Shown here: positions 46,578 through 54,973 of the stretch, piece by piece
Layout: the number at the start of each line of letters is the position of its first letter
Position numbering within the stretch: the first letter of the stretch is position 1
Source of the DNA: Streptomyces armeniacus
GTDB taxonomy: Bacteria > Actinomycetota > Actinomycetes > Streptomycetales > Streptomycetaceae
NCBI RefSeq assembly: GCF_003355155.1
Contig: NZ_CP031320.1
Coordinates: forward strand, 4,021,367-4,085,366
Reading direction: 5' to 3'
DNA length: 64,000 nucleotides
The notes under the pieces: model-generated
The model's database searches: none
What the model was told of the DNA's origin: nothing
Seen by the model: only the letters and a program-made list of their open reading frames with translations
Program-made: the position numbers and the translations under genes

Positions 46578-47363
46578 ATGACCGAGCCGCTGCTCGACAA
46601 GGACGGCGTGCTGCTCGCTGTGGACGGCGCCGTGGCCACGGTCACGCTCGCCAACCCCGCCAAGCGCAATGCCCAGACCCCCGCGATGTGGCGGGCACTG
46701 GACGAGGCCGGGCGGATCCTGCCGGGTGACGTACGGGTCGTCGTGCTGCGCGGGGAGGGCACCTCGTTCTCCGCGGGCCTGGACCGGCAGGCGTTCACCC
46801 CCGAGGGCTTCGACGGCGAGCCGTCGTTCCTGGCCATGGCGCACGGCTCCGACGCCGAACTCGACGCGCTCATCGCGGAGTACCAGCGCGCGTTCACCTG
46901 GTGGCGGCGCCCCGACGTCGTCACCATCGCGGCCGTGCAGGGCCACGCCATCGGTGCCGGGTTCCAGCTCGCGCTCGCCTGCGACCTGCGGGTGTGCGCG
47001 GACGACGTGCAGTTCGCGATGCGCGAGACCAGCCTCGGCCTCGTGCCGGACCTCACCGGCACCAAGCCGCTGGTCGGCCTCGTCGGCTACGCACGCGCGC
47101 TGGAGATCTGCGCGACCGGCCGGTTCGTCCACGCCGCCGAGGCGGAGCGCACCGGCCTGGCCAACCTCGTCGTCAAGGGCACCGAACTGGACGAGGCCGT
47201 CTCCGATCTCACCGCCGCGATCCTCGCCGCCCCGCGCGACGCCGTGATCGAGACCAAGGCGCTGCTCGCGGGCGCCGCCTCCCGTACGGAGGAGGAGCAG
47301 CACGCGGCCGAGCGCGAGGCGCAGGGGCGGCGGCTGCGCGACCTCGCGGGGCTGTCCGACTAG
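46578..47363 (+). CDS. Enoyl-CoA hydratase/isomerase family protein
   Basis: A 261-residue crotonase-fold protein. Oxyanion-hole segments are FSAGLDRQAF and HAIGAGFQLALACDLRV; the region FAMRETSLGLVPDLTGTKPL holds the position of the first catalytic Glu (here the E of RETSLGL). The second Glu site reads LVPDLTG, with Asp. The reaction is hydration, isomerisation or a related step on an acyl-CoA. ATG 46578 has GGAGG seven bases upstream. The palindrome just upstream suggests tight control. Confidence 0.88.
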   Translation: MTEPLLDKDGVLLAVDGAVATVTLANPAKRNAQTPAMWRALDEAGRILPGDVRVVVLRGEGTSFSAGLDRQAFTPEGFDGEPSFLAMAHGSDAELDALIAEYQRAFTWWRRPDVVTIAAVQGHAIGAGFQLALACDLRVCADDVQFAMRETSLGLVPDLTGTKPLVGLVGYARALEICATGRFVHAAEAERTGLANLVVKGTELDEAVSDLTAAILAAPRDAVIETKALLAGAASRTEEEQHAAEREAQGRRLRDLAGLSD

Positions 47364-47403
47364 CCGGCCGTCTGGCCGGTCCCCTGCCTGGCCGCTCGCC
47401 CGT

Positions 47404-47435
47404 CCGGCCGCCGGCCGTCCGGTTCCGGCGGCCGG
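47404..47435. terminator. Bidirectional terminator between convergent genes
   Basis: CCGGCCGCCGG (47404-47414) and CCGGCGGCCGG (47425-47435) form a perfect 11-bp stem with a 10-base loop between the stop codons at 47363 and 47442. Confidence 0.65.
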
Positions 47436-47441
47436 TGGCGG

Positions 47442-48221
47442 TCAGCCCGCGCCGACCGCGGTGACCAGCACGGCGGCCGTCACCGGAGGGCCGCCGGGCC
47501 CGGCCGCGGCAGCCTCGGCCGCGGCGCGGGCCGCGCGGGCGACGTCCAGGGCGCGGTGGCCTGCGGCGGTCGCGATCTCCACCTGGACGTGCCGCCCGGC
47601 CGGCACGCCGCTCTCGGTGCCGCCGTCGTCGTCGCCGTCGCCGTCCCGGTCGGTGACGCGTACGCCGCCCGGCGCCAGCGCCGGTGCGAGGCCCGCGACC
47701 CCCGGCACGGCGGTCACCGCGTCTGCGACGGCGCCGCCGCCCGCCTTGGAGCCCGCCTTGCCGCCCGCGGCGCTCGTGCCCGCGTACTCGCCGCCGGAGC
47801 CCGCGTCCCCGCTCTCCGCCGCGTCGTCGTCCAGCAGCGCGCTGACCCGCAGGTCCACCACGCGTACGGCCAGCCCGAGCCGTTCGTCCGCCGCCCGGTC
47901 CAGCGCCGTACGCACCCGCTCGGCCAGCCCCGGCAGCGGCTCGTACGCGGCCGCCGCGAACTCCGCCTCCAGCCGCAGCGGCCCGTACGGCAGCGCGCTC
48001 GGCGGCGCCGGCACCGCCGGGCGCACGGCGGCGGCCGCGTCGGCGAGCGCCAGCCGGAACGCGCCGGGGCGTACGCCGTGGACACCGGCGGCGGCCCGCC
48101 TCAGCACTCCGACGGCCGCATGCTCGGTGATCCACGCCCCGTCGTCCGGGCCGCCCAGCGGCAGCAGCCTGCCGTGGCGGAGCTGGCGGCGTACGGCGTC
48201 GGCCAGCGGGTCGGCGGCCAT
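47442..48221 (-). CDS. Conserved hypothetical next to the Asp23 module
   Basis: A 259-residue Ala-rich protein, without a signal or membrane segment. It has two segments similar in pattern to Asp23-type small domains (HVQVEIATAAGHRALDVARAARAAAEAAA and LRLEAEFAAAAYEPLPGLAERVRTALDRAA), separated by a Gly/Asp/Lys disordered stretch. In Streptomyces databases a protein in this place is often labelled nucleopolyhedrovirus P10 family, a name without functional meaning. It is divergent from the Asp23/Gls24 operon. ATG 48221 has GAGAGGAG upstream; the 22-codon extension to 48287 is rejected. Confidence 0.68.
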   Translation of the reverse strand: MAADPLADAVRRQLRHGRLLPLGGPDDGAWITEHAAVGVLRRAAAGVHGVRPGAFRLALADAAAAVRPAVPAPPSALPYGPLRLEAEFAAAAYEPLPGLAERVRTALDRAADERLGLAVRVVDLRVSALLDDDAAESGDAGSGGEYAGTSAAGGKAGSKAGGGAVADAVTAVPGVAGLAPALAPGGVRVTDRDGDGDDDGGTESGVPAGRHVQVEIATAAGHRALDVARAARAAAEAAAAGPGGPPVTAAVLVTAVGAG

Positions 48222-48428
48222 GGCGCTCCTCTCACCGGGTTGCTCCGGGCCCCGGCCACTCCGGGTCCCGGACTTCTCCGTGCTCACCCGCAGCCTGTCG
48301 CATACGAGCCGCGGCGGCGGGCGCTTTCACCCGTACGGCGGAACGTGTGCCGGGCGCGTGTCAGCGGGCACGTTTACTGTGGGCTGCGGAGCGGCAGGCC
48401 GCTCCGTCCTCCGAGAGAGGTGACGCCG

Positions 48429-48926
48429 ATGTCCGAGACAGCACAGCGCAAAGCCCCGGAGAGCTCCGCCGCAGAGGCCCCGAGCGCGAGCACACAGAAG
48501 ACCCTCAGCGGCCCCGGGCGTTCGGCGGCACCGGCCGACCGCGGCCGCACCACCATCGCGGACGGCGTCGTGGAGAAGATCGCGGGACTGGCCGCGCGCG
48601 ACGTCGTCGGCGTGCACGCGATGGGCAGCGGCTTCGCCCGCACGTTCGGCGCGATGCGTGACCGGGTGCCGGGTGGCACCAAGGCGGTCGCGCGGGGCGT
48701 CAAGGCGGAGGTCGGTGAGGTCCAGACGGCGCTCGATCTGGAGATCGTGGTCGAGTACGGCGTCTCCATCCTCGACGTCACCCGCTCCGTGCGCGAGAAC
48801 GTGATCGACGCGACCGAGCGCATGACGGGCCTGGAGGTCGTCGAGGTCAACGTCGCGGTGAGCGACGTGAAGCTGCCCGACGAGGAGGACGAGGAAGACG
48901 AGTCGGACAGACCGCGCCTGCAGTAG
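48429..48926 (+). CDS. Asp23/Gls24 family envelope-stress protein
   Basis: A 165-residue protein. After a 40-residue disordered start the Asp23 domain runs from about 42 to 150: TTIADGVVEKIAGLAARDVVGVHA, then VGEVQTALDLEIVVEYGVSILDVTRSVRENVIDATERMTGLEVVEVNVAVSDV, ending in an acidic tail (DEEDEEDE). Asp23 in Staphylococcus coats the inner membrane face through the AmaP anchor and responds to cell-wall stress. This is the first gene of a five-gene run that ends with AmaP. ATG 48429 lies just after GAGAGAGGTGA. Confidence 0.9.
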   Translation: MSETAQRKAPESSAAEAPSASTQKTLSGPGRSAAPADRGRTTIADGVVEKIAGLAARDVVGVHAMGSGFARTFGAMRDRVPGGTKAVARGVKAEVGEVQTALDLEIVVEYGVSILDVTRSVRENVIDATERMTGLEVVEVNVAVSDVKLPDEEDEEDESDRPRLQ

Positions 48927-48957
48927 CGTCGGAGCCCAGCGAGTGGAGGAGCGCACG

Positions 48958-49161
48958 ATGAGCATGGCCGTGGTCGGCTTGATCGTAGGGATGGCGCTGG
49001 GCTTCGCCGGGTACTTCGGCGGTTTCGGAGCCTTCTTGCTGGTGGCGGCGCTGGGCGCCGTCGGCTTCGTCGCGGGGCGGCTGCTGGAGGGAGACCTCGA
49101 GATCGGGGACTTCTTCCGGCCGCGCGGCGGCAACGGCGACGGCCGCCGCCGGCCGCGGTGA
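48958..49161 (+). CDS. Small membrane protein of the Asp23 module
   Basis: A 67-residue protein with two glycine-rich hydrophobic segments (VVGLIVGMALGFAGYFGG and FGAFLLVAALGAVGFVAG) and a soluble, Asp/Arg-rich end (GDLEIGDFFRPRGG). It has the size and position of DUF2273-type partners of Asp23 proteins. ATG 48958 has GGAGTGGAGGAG upstream. Its stop overlaps the next GTG by 4 bases. Confidence 0.82.
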   Translation: MSMAVVGLIVGMALGFAGYFGGFGAFLLVAALGAVGFVAGRLLEGDLEIGDFFRPRGGNGDGRRRPR

Positions 49162-49589
49162 CCGAGACCGTGTCCGCCGGCACCGGGCCAGGGTCCGACG
49201 GCCCCGCCCGTACGGGCACCGGCGGCGCCGAGCAGGTGCCCGCGGGGGAGCGGGGCGGGCTCCGCATCGCGGACAAGGTGGTCGCGAAGGTCGCCGCGCA
49301 GGCGGCGCGTGAGGCGCTGCGCGCCGGTCCGGAAGCGGACAAGCTGCCGCGCGGCCGCAACGCCGCACCGTCCGCGTCGGTCGCCGTACGGCAGAGCGCC
49401 GCCAGAATCCGGGTGTCCGTCGCACTCGGCTATCCCTCGGACATCGGCGCCCAGTGCGGCGCCGTGCGTCGACATGTCGCTTTGCGGGTAAGGGAATTGG
49501 TCGGCATGGAAGTGCCGGAAGTGGCCGTGGGCGTCGAGCGGCTGCACTCCCCGCACCTGGACGGCGAGGCTCTCGGGAGGCTCCGGTGA
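49158..49589 (+). CDS. Second Asp23/Gls24 family protein
   Basis: A 143-residue, more divergent Asp23-type protein (LRIADKVVAKVAAQAAREAL, then SVALGYPSDIGAQCGAVRRHVALRVRELVGMEVPEVAVGVERL). It may form a hetero-oligomer with the first Asp23 protein. Both ends overlap neighbours by 4 bases (GTGA), so translation is coupled through the operon. Confidence 0.83.
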   Translation: MTETVSAGTGPGSDGPARTGTGGAEQVPAGERGGLRIADKVVAKVAAQAAREALRAGPEADKLPRGRNAAPSASVAVRQSAARIRVSVALGYPSDIGAQCGAVRRHVALRVRELVGMEVPEVAVGVERLHSPHLDGEALGRLR

Positions 49590-50260
49590 GCGACCACGGC
49601 AGCGACCACGGCAGCGACAACACCCAGCGCGCACCCATGCTGGAGAAGGCACACGGCCCGGACGACTCCCTGGAGCAGTCCGCGTCCACCGCGGCGTACG
49701 ACACCACCCGGCGGCGCGGTGCCCGTCCGGACCGCTTCTGGTCCACGCGCCGCGTGCCCGCCGGGCTGCTCGCCCTCGTGCTGCTCGCGGCCACCGGGCT
49801 GCTGCTGTACGACCTGGCATCCGTACGCGCCGACCGGCCCGCCATGGCCTGGCGCCGCACGCTCGCGGACGAGCTGGCCACCCGGCCGCTCGACGACGTC
49901 TGGGTACGGGTCGGCGCGGGCGCCGCCGTCCTCGTCGGGCTGTGGCTGCTCGTCCTGGCCGCGACCCCGGGCCTGCGCGCCCTGCTGACGATGCGTACGG
50001 ACGCGCCCGTACGGGCCGGGCTGGAGCGCGCCGCGGCCGCGCTGGTGCTGCGGGACCGGGCGATGGAGGTCGCCGGGGTGCGGTCCGTACGGGTCAAGGT
50101 GGGCCGCCGCCGCGTCAGGGCGTCGGCGCAGGCGCACTTCCGCGACCTGGACGAGGTGCGCGGCGACCTGGACCTGGCGCTGGAGGACGGCATCCGGGAG
50201 CTGGGGCTGGCGCGTCAGCCCGCGCTGTCGGTGCAGGTCCGGCGCCCGGCGAAGAGATGA
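49586..50260 (+). CDS. DUF6286-type membrane protein
   Basis: A 224-residue protein. A charged 45-residue start precedes two membrane segments (VPAGLLALVLLAATGLLLYDL and VGAGAAVLVGLWLLVLAATPG). The remaining 100 residues form a small soluble domain with VRVKVGRRRVRASAQAHFRDLDEVRGDLD, similar in plan to the AmaP tail. DUF6286 proteins occur in actinobacterial Asp23/AmaP loci. Its GTG overlaps the previous stop; AmaP follows after one base. Confidence 0.78.
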   Translation: MSDHGSDHGSDNTQRAPMLEKAHGPDDSLEQSASTAAYDTTRRRGARPDRFWSTRRVPAGLLALVLLAATGLLLYDLASVRADRPAMAWRRTLADELATRPLDDVWVRVGAGAAVLVGLWLLVLAATPGLRALLTMRTDAPVRAGLERAAAALVLRDRAMEVAGVRSVRVKVGRRRVRASAQAHFRDLDEVRGDLDLALEDGIRELGLARQPALSVQVRRPAKR

Positions 50261-50261
50261 G

Positions 50262-50867
50262 GTGAGCCCCGTGCTGCGGATCGTGAACCGGGTGCTGGTC
50301 GGACTGGCCGGACTGCTCCTCCTCCTGCTGGGCCTCGCGGTCCTCGCGGGCGGCCTGGACCTCCAGCGCCGCTGGGGCTACAGCCTGGGCTCCGGCTGGC
50401 CGTGGGCCGCCTCCGGCGACGTGCTGCTGACGGACGCCGACCGCACCAGGTGGCGCGACGAGGGCTGGTGGTGGCCGGTCGTCTTCGCCGCGCTGGGCCT
50501 GCTGCTGGTGCTGCTGCTGTGGTGGATCCTCGCCCAGCTGCGGCGGCGCAGGCTGAGCGAGGTCCTGGTGGACAGCGGCGACGGCGAGGGCGCGCTGCTG
50601 CGCGGCCGCGCGCTGGAGGGCGCCCTGGCCGCCGAGGCGGAGTCCCTGACCGGTGTCGACCGGGCGCGGGCGGCGCTGCGCGGGCGGCGTACGGAGCCGC
50701 GGGCGCGCGTGACCCTGGTCCTGGCCGCACACGCGGAACCGGCGACGGCGCTGCACCGGCTCCGTACGGAGGCGCTGGAGCACGCCCGTAACTCGGCGGG
50801 CCTGGCCGAACTCCCGGCGGAGGTCCGGCTGCGGTGCGTACGGCACCGTCCGGAGCGGGTGAGCTGA
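50262..50867 (+). CDS. amaP: Alkaline-shock membrane anchor AmaP
   Basis: A 201-residue protein with two membrane segments (RVLVGLAGLLLLLLGLAVLAGG and WPVVFAALGLLLVLLLWWILAQL) enclosing a short outer loop, then a cytoplasmic domain (TEPRARVTLVLAAHAEPATALHRLRTEALEHAR) that in Staphylococcus holds Asp23 at the membrane. It is the last gene of the module and lies one base after DUF6286. GTG 50262 follows GAAGAGATGAG. Confidence 0.85.
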   Translation: MSPVLRIVNRVLVGLAGLLLLLLGLAVLAGGLDLQRRWGYSLGSGWPWAASGDVLLTDADRTRWRDEGWWWPVVFAALGLLLVLLLWWILAQLRRRRLSEVLVDSGDGEGALLRGRALEGALAAEAESLTGVDRARAALRGRRTEPRARVTLVLAAHAEPATALHRLRTEALEHARNSAGLAELPAEVRLRCVRHRPERVS

Positions 50868-50949
50868 CGCGCGATCGAGCCCGTACCGCGTCCGGGACGG
50901 TCCGGGCCTGCGGTCGTGCCTGAACGTGCGTGCTTCGGAAGCGTGCGCG

Positions 50950-51705
50950 TCAGAAGCCGTGCCGGGCGCCGCCGTCGACCGGGAGCATCACTCCGGTGAG
51001 ATACGAGGCGGCGGGCGAGAGCAGGAACGCGGCCGTACGCCCGAACTCGTCCGGCGTGCCGTAGCGCCGCAGCGGGATCGCCGCGCTGTTCCGCTCGCGC
51101 GCGCTCTCCGGGTCGCCGGAGAGCGCGTCCAGCTCGCGTACGCGGTCCGTGTCGATACGGGAGGGCAGCAGGCCCACCACGCGGATGCCGCGCGGCCCGA
51201 CCTCGTTGGCCAGGGTCTTGGCGAAGCCCGCCAGGCCGGGGCGCAGGCCGTTGGAGACGGCCAGCCCGGGGATCGGCTCGTGCACGGAGGCGGAGAGGAC
51301 GAGGCCGATCACGCCGCCCTCGCCGAGTTCGGCGGCGGCCGCGCGGGAGAGCCGTACGGCGCCGAGGAACACCGACTCGAAGGCGGACTGCCACTGCTCG
51401 TCGGTCATCGCCTCGTTCGCGCCGGCGGGCGGGCCGCCGACGCTGATCAGGACGCCGTCGAAGCGGCCGAAGCGGCTGCGTGCCGTCTCGATGACGCGGG
51501 CTGCGGTGCCGGGGTCGGCGTTGTCGGCGGCCACCCCGGCCGCGTTCGCGCCGAGCCGGCCGGCGGCGGCGGACGCGGACTCCTCCGTACGGCCGGTGAG
51601 CACCACCTTGGCGCCGTCGCCGGTCAGCGCCTGGGCGGCGGCGAAGCCGAGCCCGCGGGTGGCGCCGGTGATGACGTAGACGCGGTCCTTCAAGCCGAGA
51701 TCCAT
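50950..51705 (-). CDS. Atypical short-chain dehydrogenase/reductase
   Basis: A 251-residue SDR with the Rossmann cofactor motif TGATRGLG and the end LTGVMLPVDGGARHGF. The catalytic YxxxK is missing: the aligned segment is LAVSNGLRPGLAGFAKTLA, where Tyr is replaced and Lys is Arg, as in the BKR-like atypical SDR group. It may bind NAD(P) without classical reductase activity or use another acid. The protein is otherwise of normal length and intact. Start ATG 51705. Confidence 0.83.
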   Translation of the reverse strand: MDLGLKDRVYVITGATRGLGFAAAQALTGDGAKVVLTGRTEESASAAAGRLGANAAGVAADNADPGTAARVIETARSRFGRFDGVLISVGGPPAGANEAMTDEQWQSAFESVFLGAVRLSRAAAAELGEGGVIGLVLSASVHEPIPGLAVSNGLRPGLAGFAKTLANEVGPRGIRVVGLLPSRIDTDRVRELDALSGDPESARERNSAAIPLRRYGTPDEFGRTAAFLLSPAASYLTGVMLPVDGGARHGF

Positions 51706-51778
51706 CTGGGCCCCATTCCTCGTCGTGCGTGCGCTTGTGTGCGGGTGTCCGCGTGTGCGTCCGGTGTGCTGTCCGGCC

Positions 51779-52708
51779 TCAGTCTCCGACGGCCGTACGG
51801 TCGCGGGTCTCCGGTACGGGTTCCGCCTCCGGTTCCGCGGCGCCCGTGTCCGTGTCCGTGCTCGTGTCCTTGCTGGTGTCCGTGTCTCTGCCCCTGCTCG
51901 TGCTCGTGTCCGTACTCGGCGAGTCTCCGCCCGCGCCCCCGCCGCCGTCCGCGAGCGCCGCGCGGTCCCGGCGTTCGCGGCGGACCAGAATCACCCAGCC
52001 GACGGGGACCGCCGCGGCGAACAGCCACCACTGCACGGCGTACGCCATGTGCGGGCCGATGCTGCCGTGGTCCGGCTCGGGCAGCCGTTCCGGCTGCTTG
52101 CCGGACGGCTTCGGCGCGGTCTGCGTCAGCTGTACGTATCCGCGGAGCACCGGCTTGTGCAGGGACTTCGACTGCTGCTCGCTGTTGATCAGCATGACCT
52201 GGCGCGGCGGCAGCCCGGGCTTGTCCTTGATGCCGCTGCTCGCCGTCGTCTCGTCCGCCATCATCCGGCCGGTGACGGTGACCTGGCCCTCGGGCGCGGC
52301 GGGCACCTTCGGGAAGCGGGTGAGGTCGCCGCCCGCGGCGATCCAGCCGCGGTTGACCAGGACGGCCGTGCCGTCTCGCTGGACGAGCGGGGTGAGCACG
52401 AAGTACCCGATGGTCTGCTCGTCGGACGCGGTGCGCTGGCGGACCACGACCTCGTGCTCCGTGTCGTACGTGCCCTTCGCCGTCACCGTACGGAACCGCA
52501 CGTCGTCGTCGGGGCCGCGGCCGGTGCTCGTGAGCTCGGAGACCGGGACGGCGGGGGCGGCGAGGCTCTCGGCGATCAGGTCGTTGTGCGCGACCTTCGC
52601 CTCGTGCCGGTGGAGCTGCCAGAAGCCCAGCTTGACCATCGCGGGAACGAGCGCGACGGCGAGCAGGGTGAGGCACACCCACTGCCGGGTCAACAGGAAG
52701 CGGTACAC
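51779..52708 (-). CDS. SURF1-family cytochrome oxidase assembly protein
   Basis: A 309-residue protein with the SURF1 layout: an N-terminal membrane segment (LTLLAVALVPAMVKLGFWQLHRHEAK, where GFWQL and R are conserved), a periplasmic domain with LVNRGWIAAGG, and a second membrane segment (YAVQWWLFAAAVPVGWVILV). SURF1 helps insert heme a into the aa3-type oxidase. The 60-residue tail is a Thr/Asp/Ser repeat encoded by CGTGTC-like DNA units (51842-51912). GTG 52708 is chosen because the transmembrane start follows directly. Confidence 0.87.
   Translation of the reverse strand: MYRFLLTRQWVCLTLLAVALVPAMVKLGFWQLHRHEAKVAHNDLIAESLAAPAVPVSELTSTGRGPDDDVRFRTVTAKGTYDTEHEVVVRQRTASDEQTIGYFVLTPLVQRDGTAVLVNRGWIAAGGDLTRFPKVPAAPEGQVTVTGRMMADETTASSGIKDKPGLPPRQVMLINSEQQSKSLHKPVLRGYVQLTQTAPKPSGKQPERLPEPDHGSIGPHMAYAVQWWLFAAAVPVGWVILVRRERRDRAALADGGGGAGGDSPSTDTSTSRGRDTDTSKDTSTDTDTGAAEPEAEPVPETRDRTAVGD
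51842..51912. repeat. Imperfect CGTGTC simple-sequence repeat
   Basis: About a dozen imperfect 6-base units (CGTGTC, CGTGCT, TGGTGTC) run inside the 3' end of the SURF1 gene and encode an alternating Thr/Asp/Ser tail. Such arrays change length by slippage. Confidence 0.75.
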
Positions 52709-52740
52709 GGCTATCGACGGTACCCCGCGCGCCCCCGCGC

Positions 52741-53733
52741 CTAGGCCGCGGGGGCCACGTCCCGCAGGAGGTGGGTGAACGCGGCCTCGTCGAGCACCGG
52801 CGTGCCGTACGCGCGCGCCTTTATGATCTTGGACGTGATCGCGTCCGGGTCGTTGGTGACCACGAGGCTGGTGAGTCTGGACACGCTCGTGGCGATGTGC
52901 AGCCCGGCCTCGATCGCCTGGTCCTCCAGCTCCTCGCGCTCCACCGAGGTGTCGCCGGAGATCGCCACCCGCATGCCCTGGACGAGCGGCCCGCCCGGCT
53001 CGTACCGCCCCGGGTTCGGGTACGGGCACGGCGGCCGCTTGCGCGACGGGTGCCAGCCGCCGTGCGCGTGCTGGCAGGCCAGCAGCGGGAGCCGTACGCC
53101 GCCCTGCGCCGCCAGGTGCAGGCTCGGCCGGAACGTCTCGGCCAGCACCCGCGCGTCGTCCAGCGCGTGGTGCGCGCGGCGCTGCACCACGCCGTAGTGC
53201 GCGGCGAGCGACTCCAGCTTGTGGTTGGGCAGCGGCAGCGCCAGCTCCTTGGAGAGCGCGATGGTGCACAGCCGCTGCCGTACGGGAGCGGTGCGCTGCA
53301 CGCGTGCGTACTCCCGGGCGATCATCGACCAGTCGAAGAGGGCGTTGTGCGCGACGAGGACGCGGCCGCGCAGCCGTTCCGCGAAGTCGTCGGCGATCTC
53401 CGTGAACAGTGGCGCGTCGGCGAGCACTTCGGACGTGAGGCCGTGGATCCAGGTCGGGCCGGGGTCGCGCAGCGGGTTGACGGGTGTGTACCAGTGGTCC
53501 TCGACATCGCCTCTGGCGTCCAGGCGGTAGACCGCGGCGGAGACTATCCGGTCGTCCCGCGCGAGCCCGGTGGTCTCGACGTCGACCACGGCATAGCCGT
53601 CGGGATATCCCTCCGGCCAGCCCGACGGCCAGGGGGCACGGGTGGGTTCGTCGGCGTCAACAGTGGACGGCTGCACGGGAATACGCGCTCCCGCCGCCCT
53701 CTCGTCCGGACGTGCCGTCTGGTCTTCGAGCAT
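52741..53733 (-). CDS. DEDDh 3'-5' exonuclease with BRCT domain
   Basis: A 330-residue DnaQ-like exonuclease. Exo I is VVDVETTG (D51, E53), Exo II is VLVAHNALFDWSMI, and Exo III is HHALDDARVLAE, giving the DEDDh set. A BRCT domain occupies about 240-325 (GMRVAISGDTSVEREELEDQAIEAGLHI, then SLVVTNDP). Such proteins resemble the epsilon proofreading subunit but stand alone and are thought to act in repair. ATG 53733. The 3' end lies 32 bases from SURF1. Confidence 0.88.
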   Translation of the reverse strand: MLEDQTARPDERAAGARIPVQPSTVDADEPTRAPWPSGWPEGYPDGYAVVDVETTGLARDDRIVSAAVYRLDARGDVEDHWYTPVNPLRDPGPTWIHGLTSEVLADAPLFTEIADDFAERLRGRVLVAHNALFDWSMIAREYARVQRTAPVRQRLCTIALSKELALPLPNHKLESLAAHYGVVQRRAHHALDDARVLAETFRPSLHLAAQGGVRLPLLACQHAHGGWHPSRKRPPCPYPNPGRYEPGGPLVQGMRVAISGDTSVEREELEDQAIEAGLHIATSVSRLTSLVVTNDPDAITSKIIKARAYGTPVLDEAAFTHLLRDVAPAA

Positions 53734-54001
53734 GGTCCAGAAGGATACGGGCCACCACTGACAGTGCCGGACGCGCGGCTGCTCGCGGCGTGCCGGAGGC
53801 CCGGCCCGCGGACGGCGTGAGGGGCAACTGCGGGGGCGCCCAGGGGCGTTCAGACGGGGGCGGAGGCGCCGGTGGCGCCCCGCCGGTGCGGCACGCGCGC
53901 GGGAAGCCCGTACGCGCCCCTGCGGGCGCCCGCCTGATCGACTTCTTACTTGTCGGTAACAACCCCTGTTCCCGGGCCGTTCACGCGCTTACCTTGCTGT
54001 C

Positions 54002-54952
54002 ATGACGGTTAACCTGCCCGATGTCGTGCTGTGGTCGATCCCCGCCTTCGTACTGCTCAGCGTGGTCGAAATGGTCAGCTACCGCATCCATCCGGACGAG
54101 GACTCCGCCGGGTACGAGACCAAGGACGCCGCCACCAGCGTCACCATGGGCCTCGGCAGCCTGGTCTTCGACACGCTCTGGAAGATCCCCATCGTGGCGA
54201 TCTACGCGGCCGTCTACGAACTGACGCCCCTTGAGGTCCCGGTGCTGTGGTGGACGCTGCTGCTGATGCTGCTCGCGCAGGACTTCTGCTACTACTGGTC
54301 GCACCGCGGGCACCACGTCATCCGCATCCTGTGGGCCTGCCACGTTGTGCACCACTCCAGCCGGAAGTTCAACCTCACGACGGCGCTGCGGCAGCCCTGG
54401 ACGAGCCTCACCGTGTGGCCGTTCTACCTTCCGCTGATCGCCCTCGGGGTGCACCCGGCGGCGCTCGCGTTCCTGTCCTCCGTGAACCTCGTCTACCAGT
54501 TCTGGATCCACACCGAGCGGATCGGGAAGCTGCACCCGGCGTTCGAGTTCGTCTTCAACACCCCGTCGCACCACCGCGTGCACCACGCGTCCCAAGGCGG
54601 CTATCTGGACCGGAACTTCGGCGGCATCCTGATCGTGTGGGACCGGCTCTTCGGGTCGTTCGTGCCGGAGACGGAGAGCTGCGAGTTCGGGCTGACCAAG
54701 AACATCGAGACGTACAACCCGCTGCGGGTGGCCACGCACGAGTACGCGGCGATCGGCCGCGACCTGCGTGCCGCGCGGAGCTGGTCCGAACGCGCCGGCC
54801 GCGTCCTGCGCGGACCCGGCTGGCAGCCGGCGGGAGAGGCAGAGGCAACGGCCGTACACGCGGCCGGACCGGCCGCCGGACCGGAGACAGAAGCGGCGGC
54901 CGGCACCCCCGCCGGGAAGGCGGGCGTACCGGCCGCCGCGGAGACGCCGTAG
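54002..54952 (+). CDS. Sterol desaturase / fatty acid hydroxylase family protein
   Basis: A 316-residue integral membrane di-iron enzyme. The three histidine boxes are WSHRGHH, CHVVHHSS and HHRVHHAS, in the right order and spacing. There are four or five membrane segments before residue 190, and an Ala/Gly/Thr tail after 280. It should hydroxylate or desaturate a lipid; the substrate is unknown. A -10-like TACCTT (53990-53995) ends six bases before the ATG, so the mRNA may be leaderless. Confidence 0.86.
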   Translation: MTVNLPDVVLWSIPAFVLLSVVEMVSYRIHPDEDSAGYETKDAATSVTMGLGSLVFDTLWKIPIVAIYAAVYELTPLEVPVLWWTLLLMLLAQDFCYYWSHRGHHVIRILWACHVVHHSSRKFNLTTALRQPWTSLTVWPFYLPLIALGVHPAALAFLSSVNLVYQFWIHTERIGKLHPAFEFVFNTPSHHRVHHASQGGYLDRNFGGILIVWDRLFGSFVPETESCEFGLTKNIETYNPLRVATHEYAAIGRDLRAARSWSERAGRVLRGPGWQPAGEAEATAVHAAGPAAGPETEAAAGTPAGKAGVPAAAETP

Positions 54953-54973
54953 GGTCCCCGTACGGTCAGGCCG

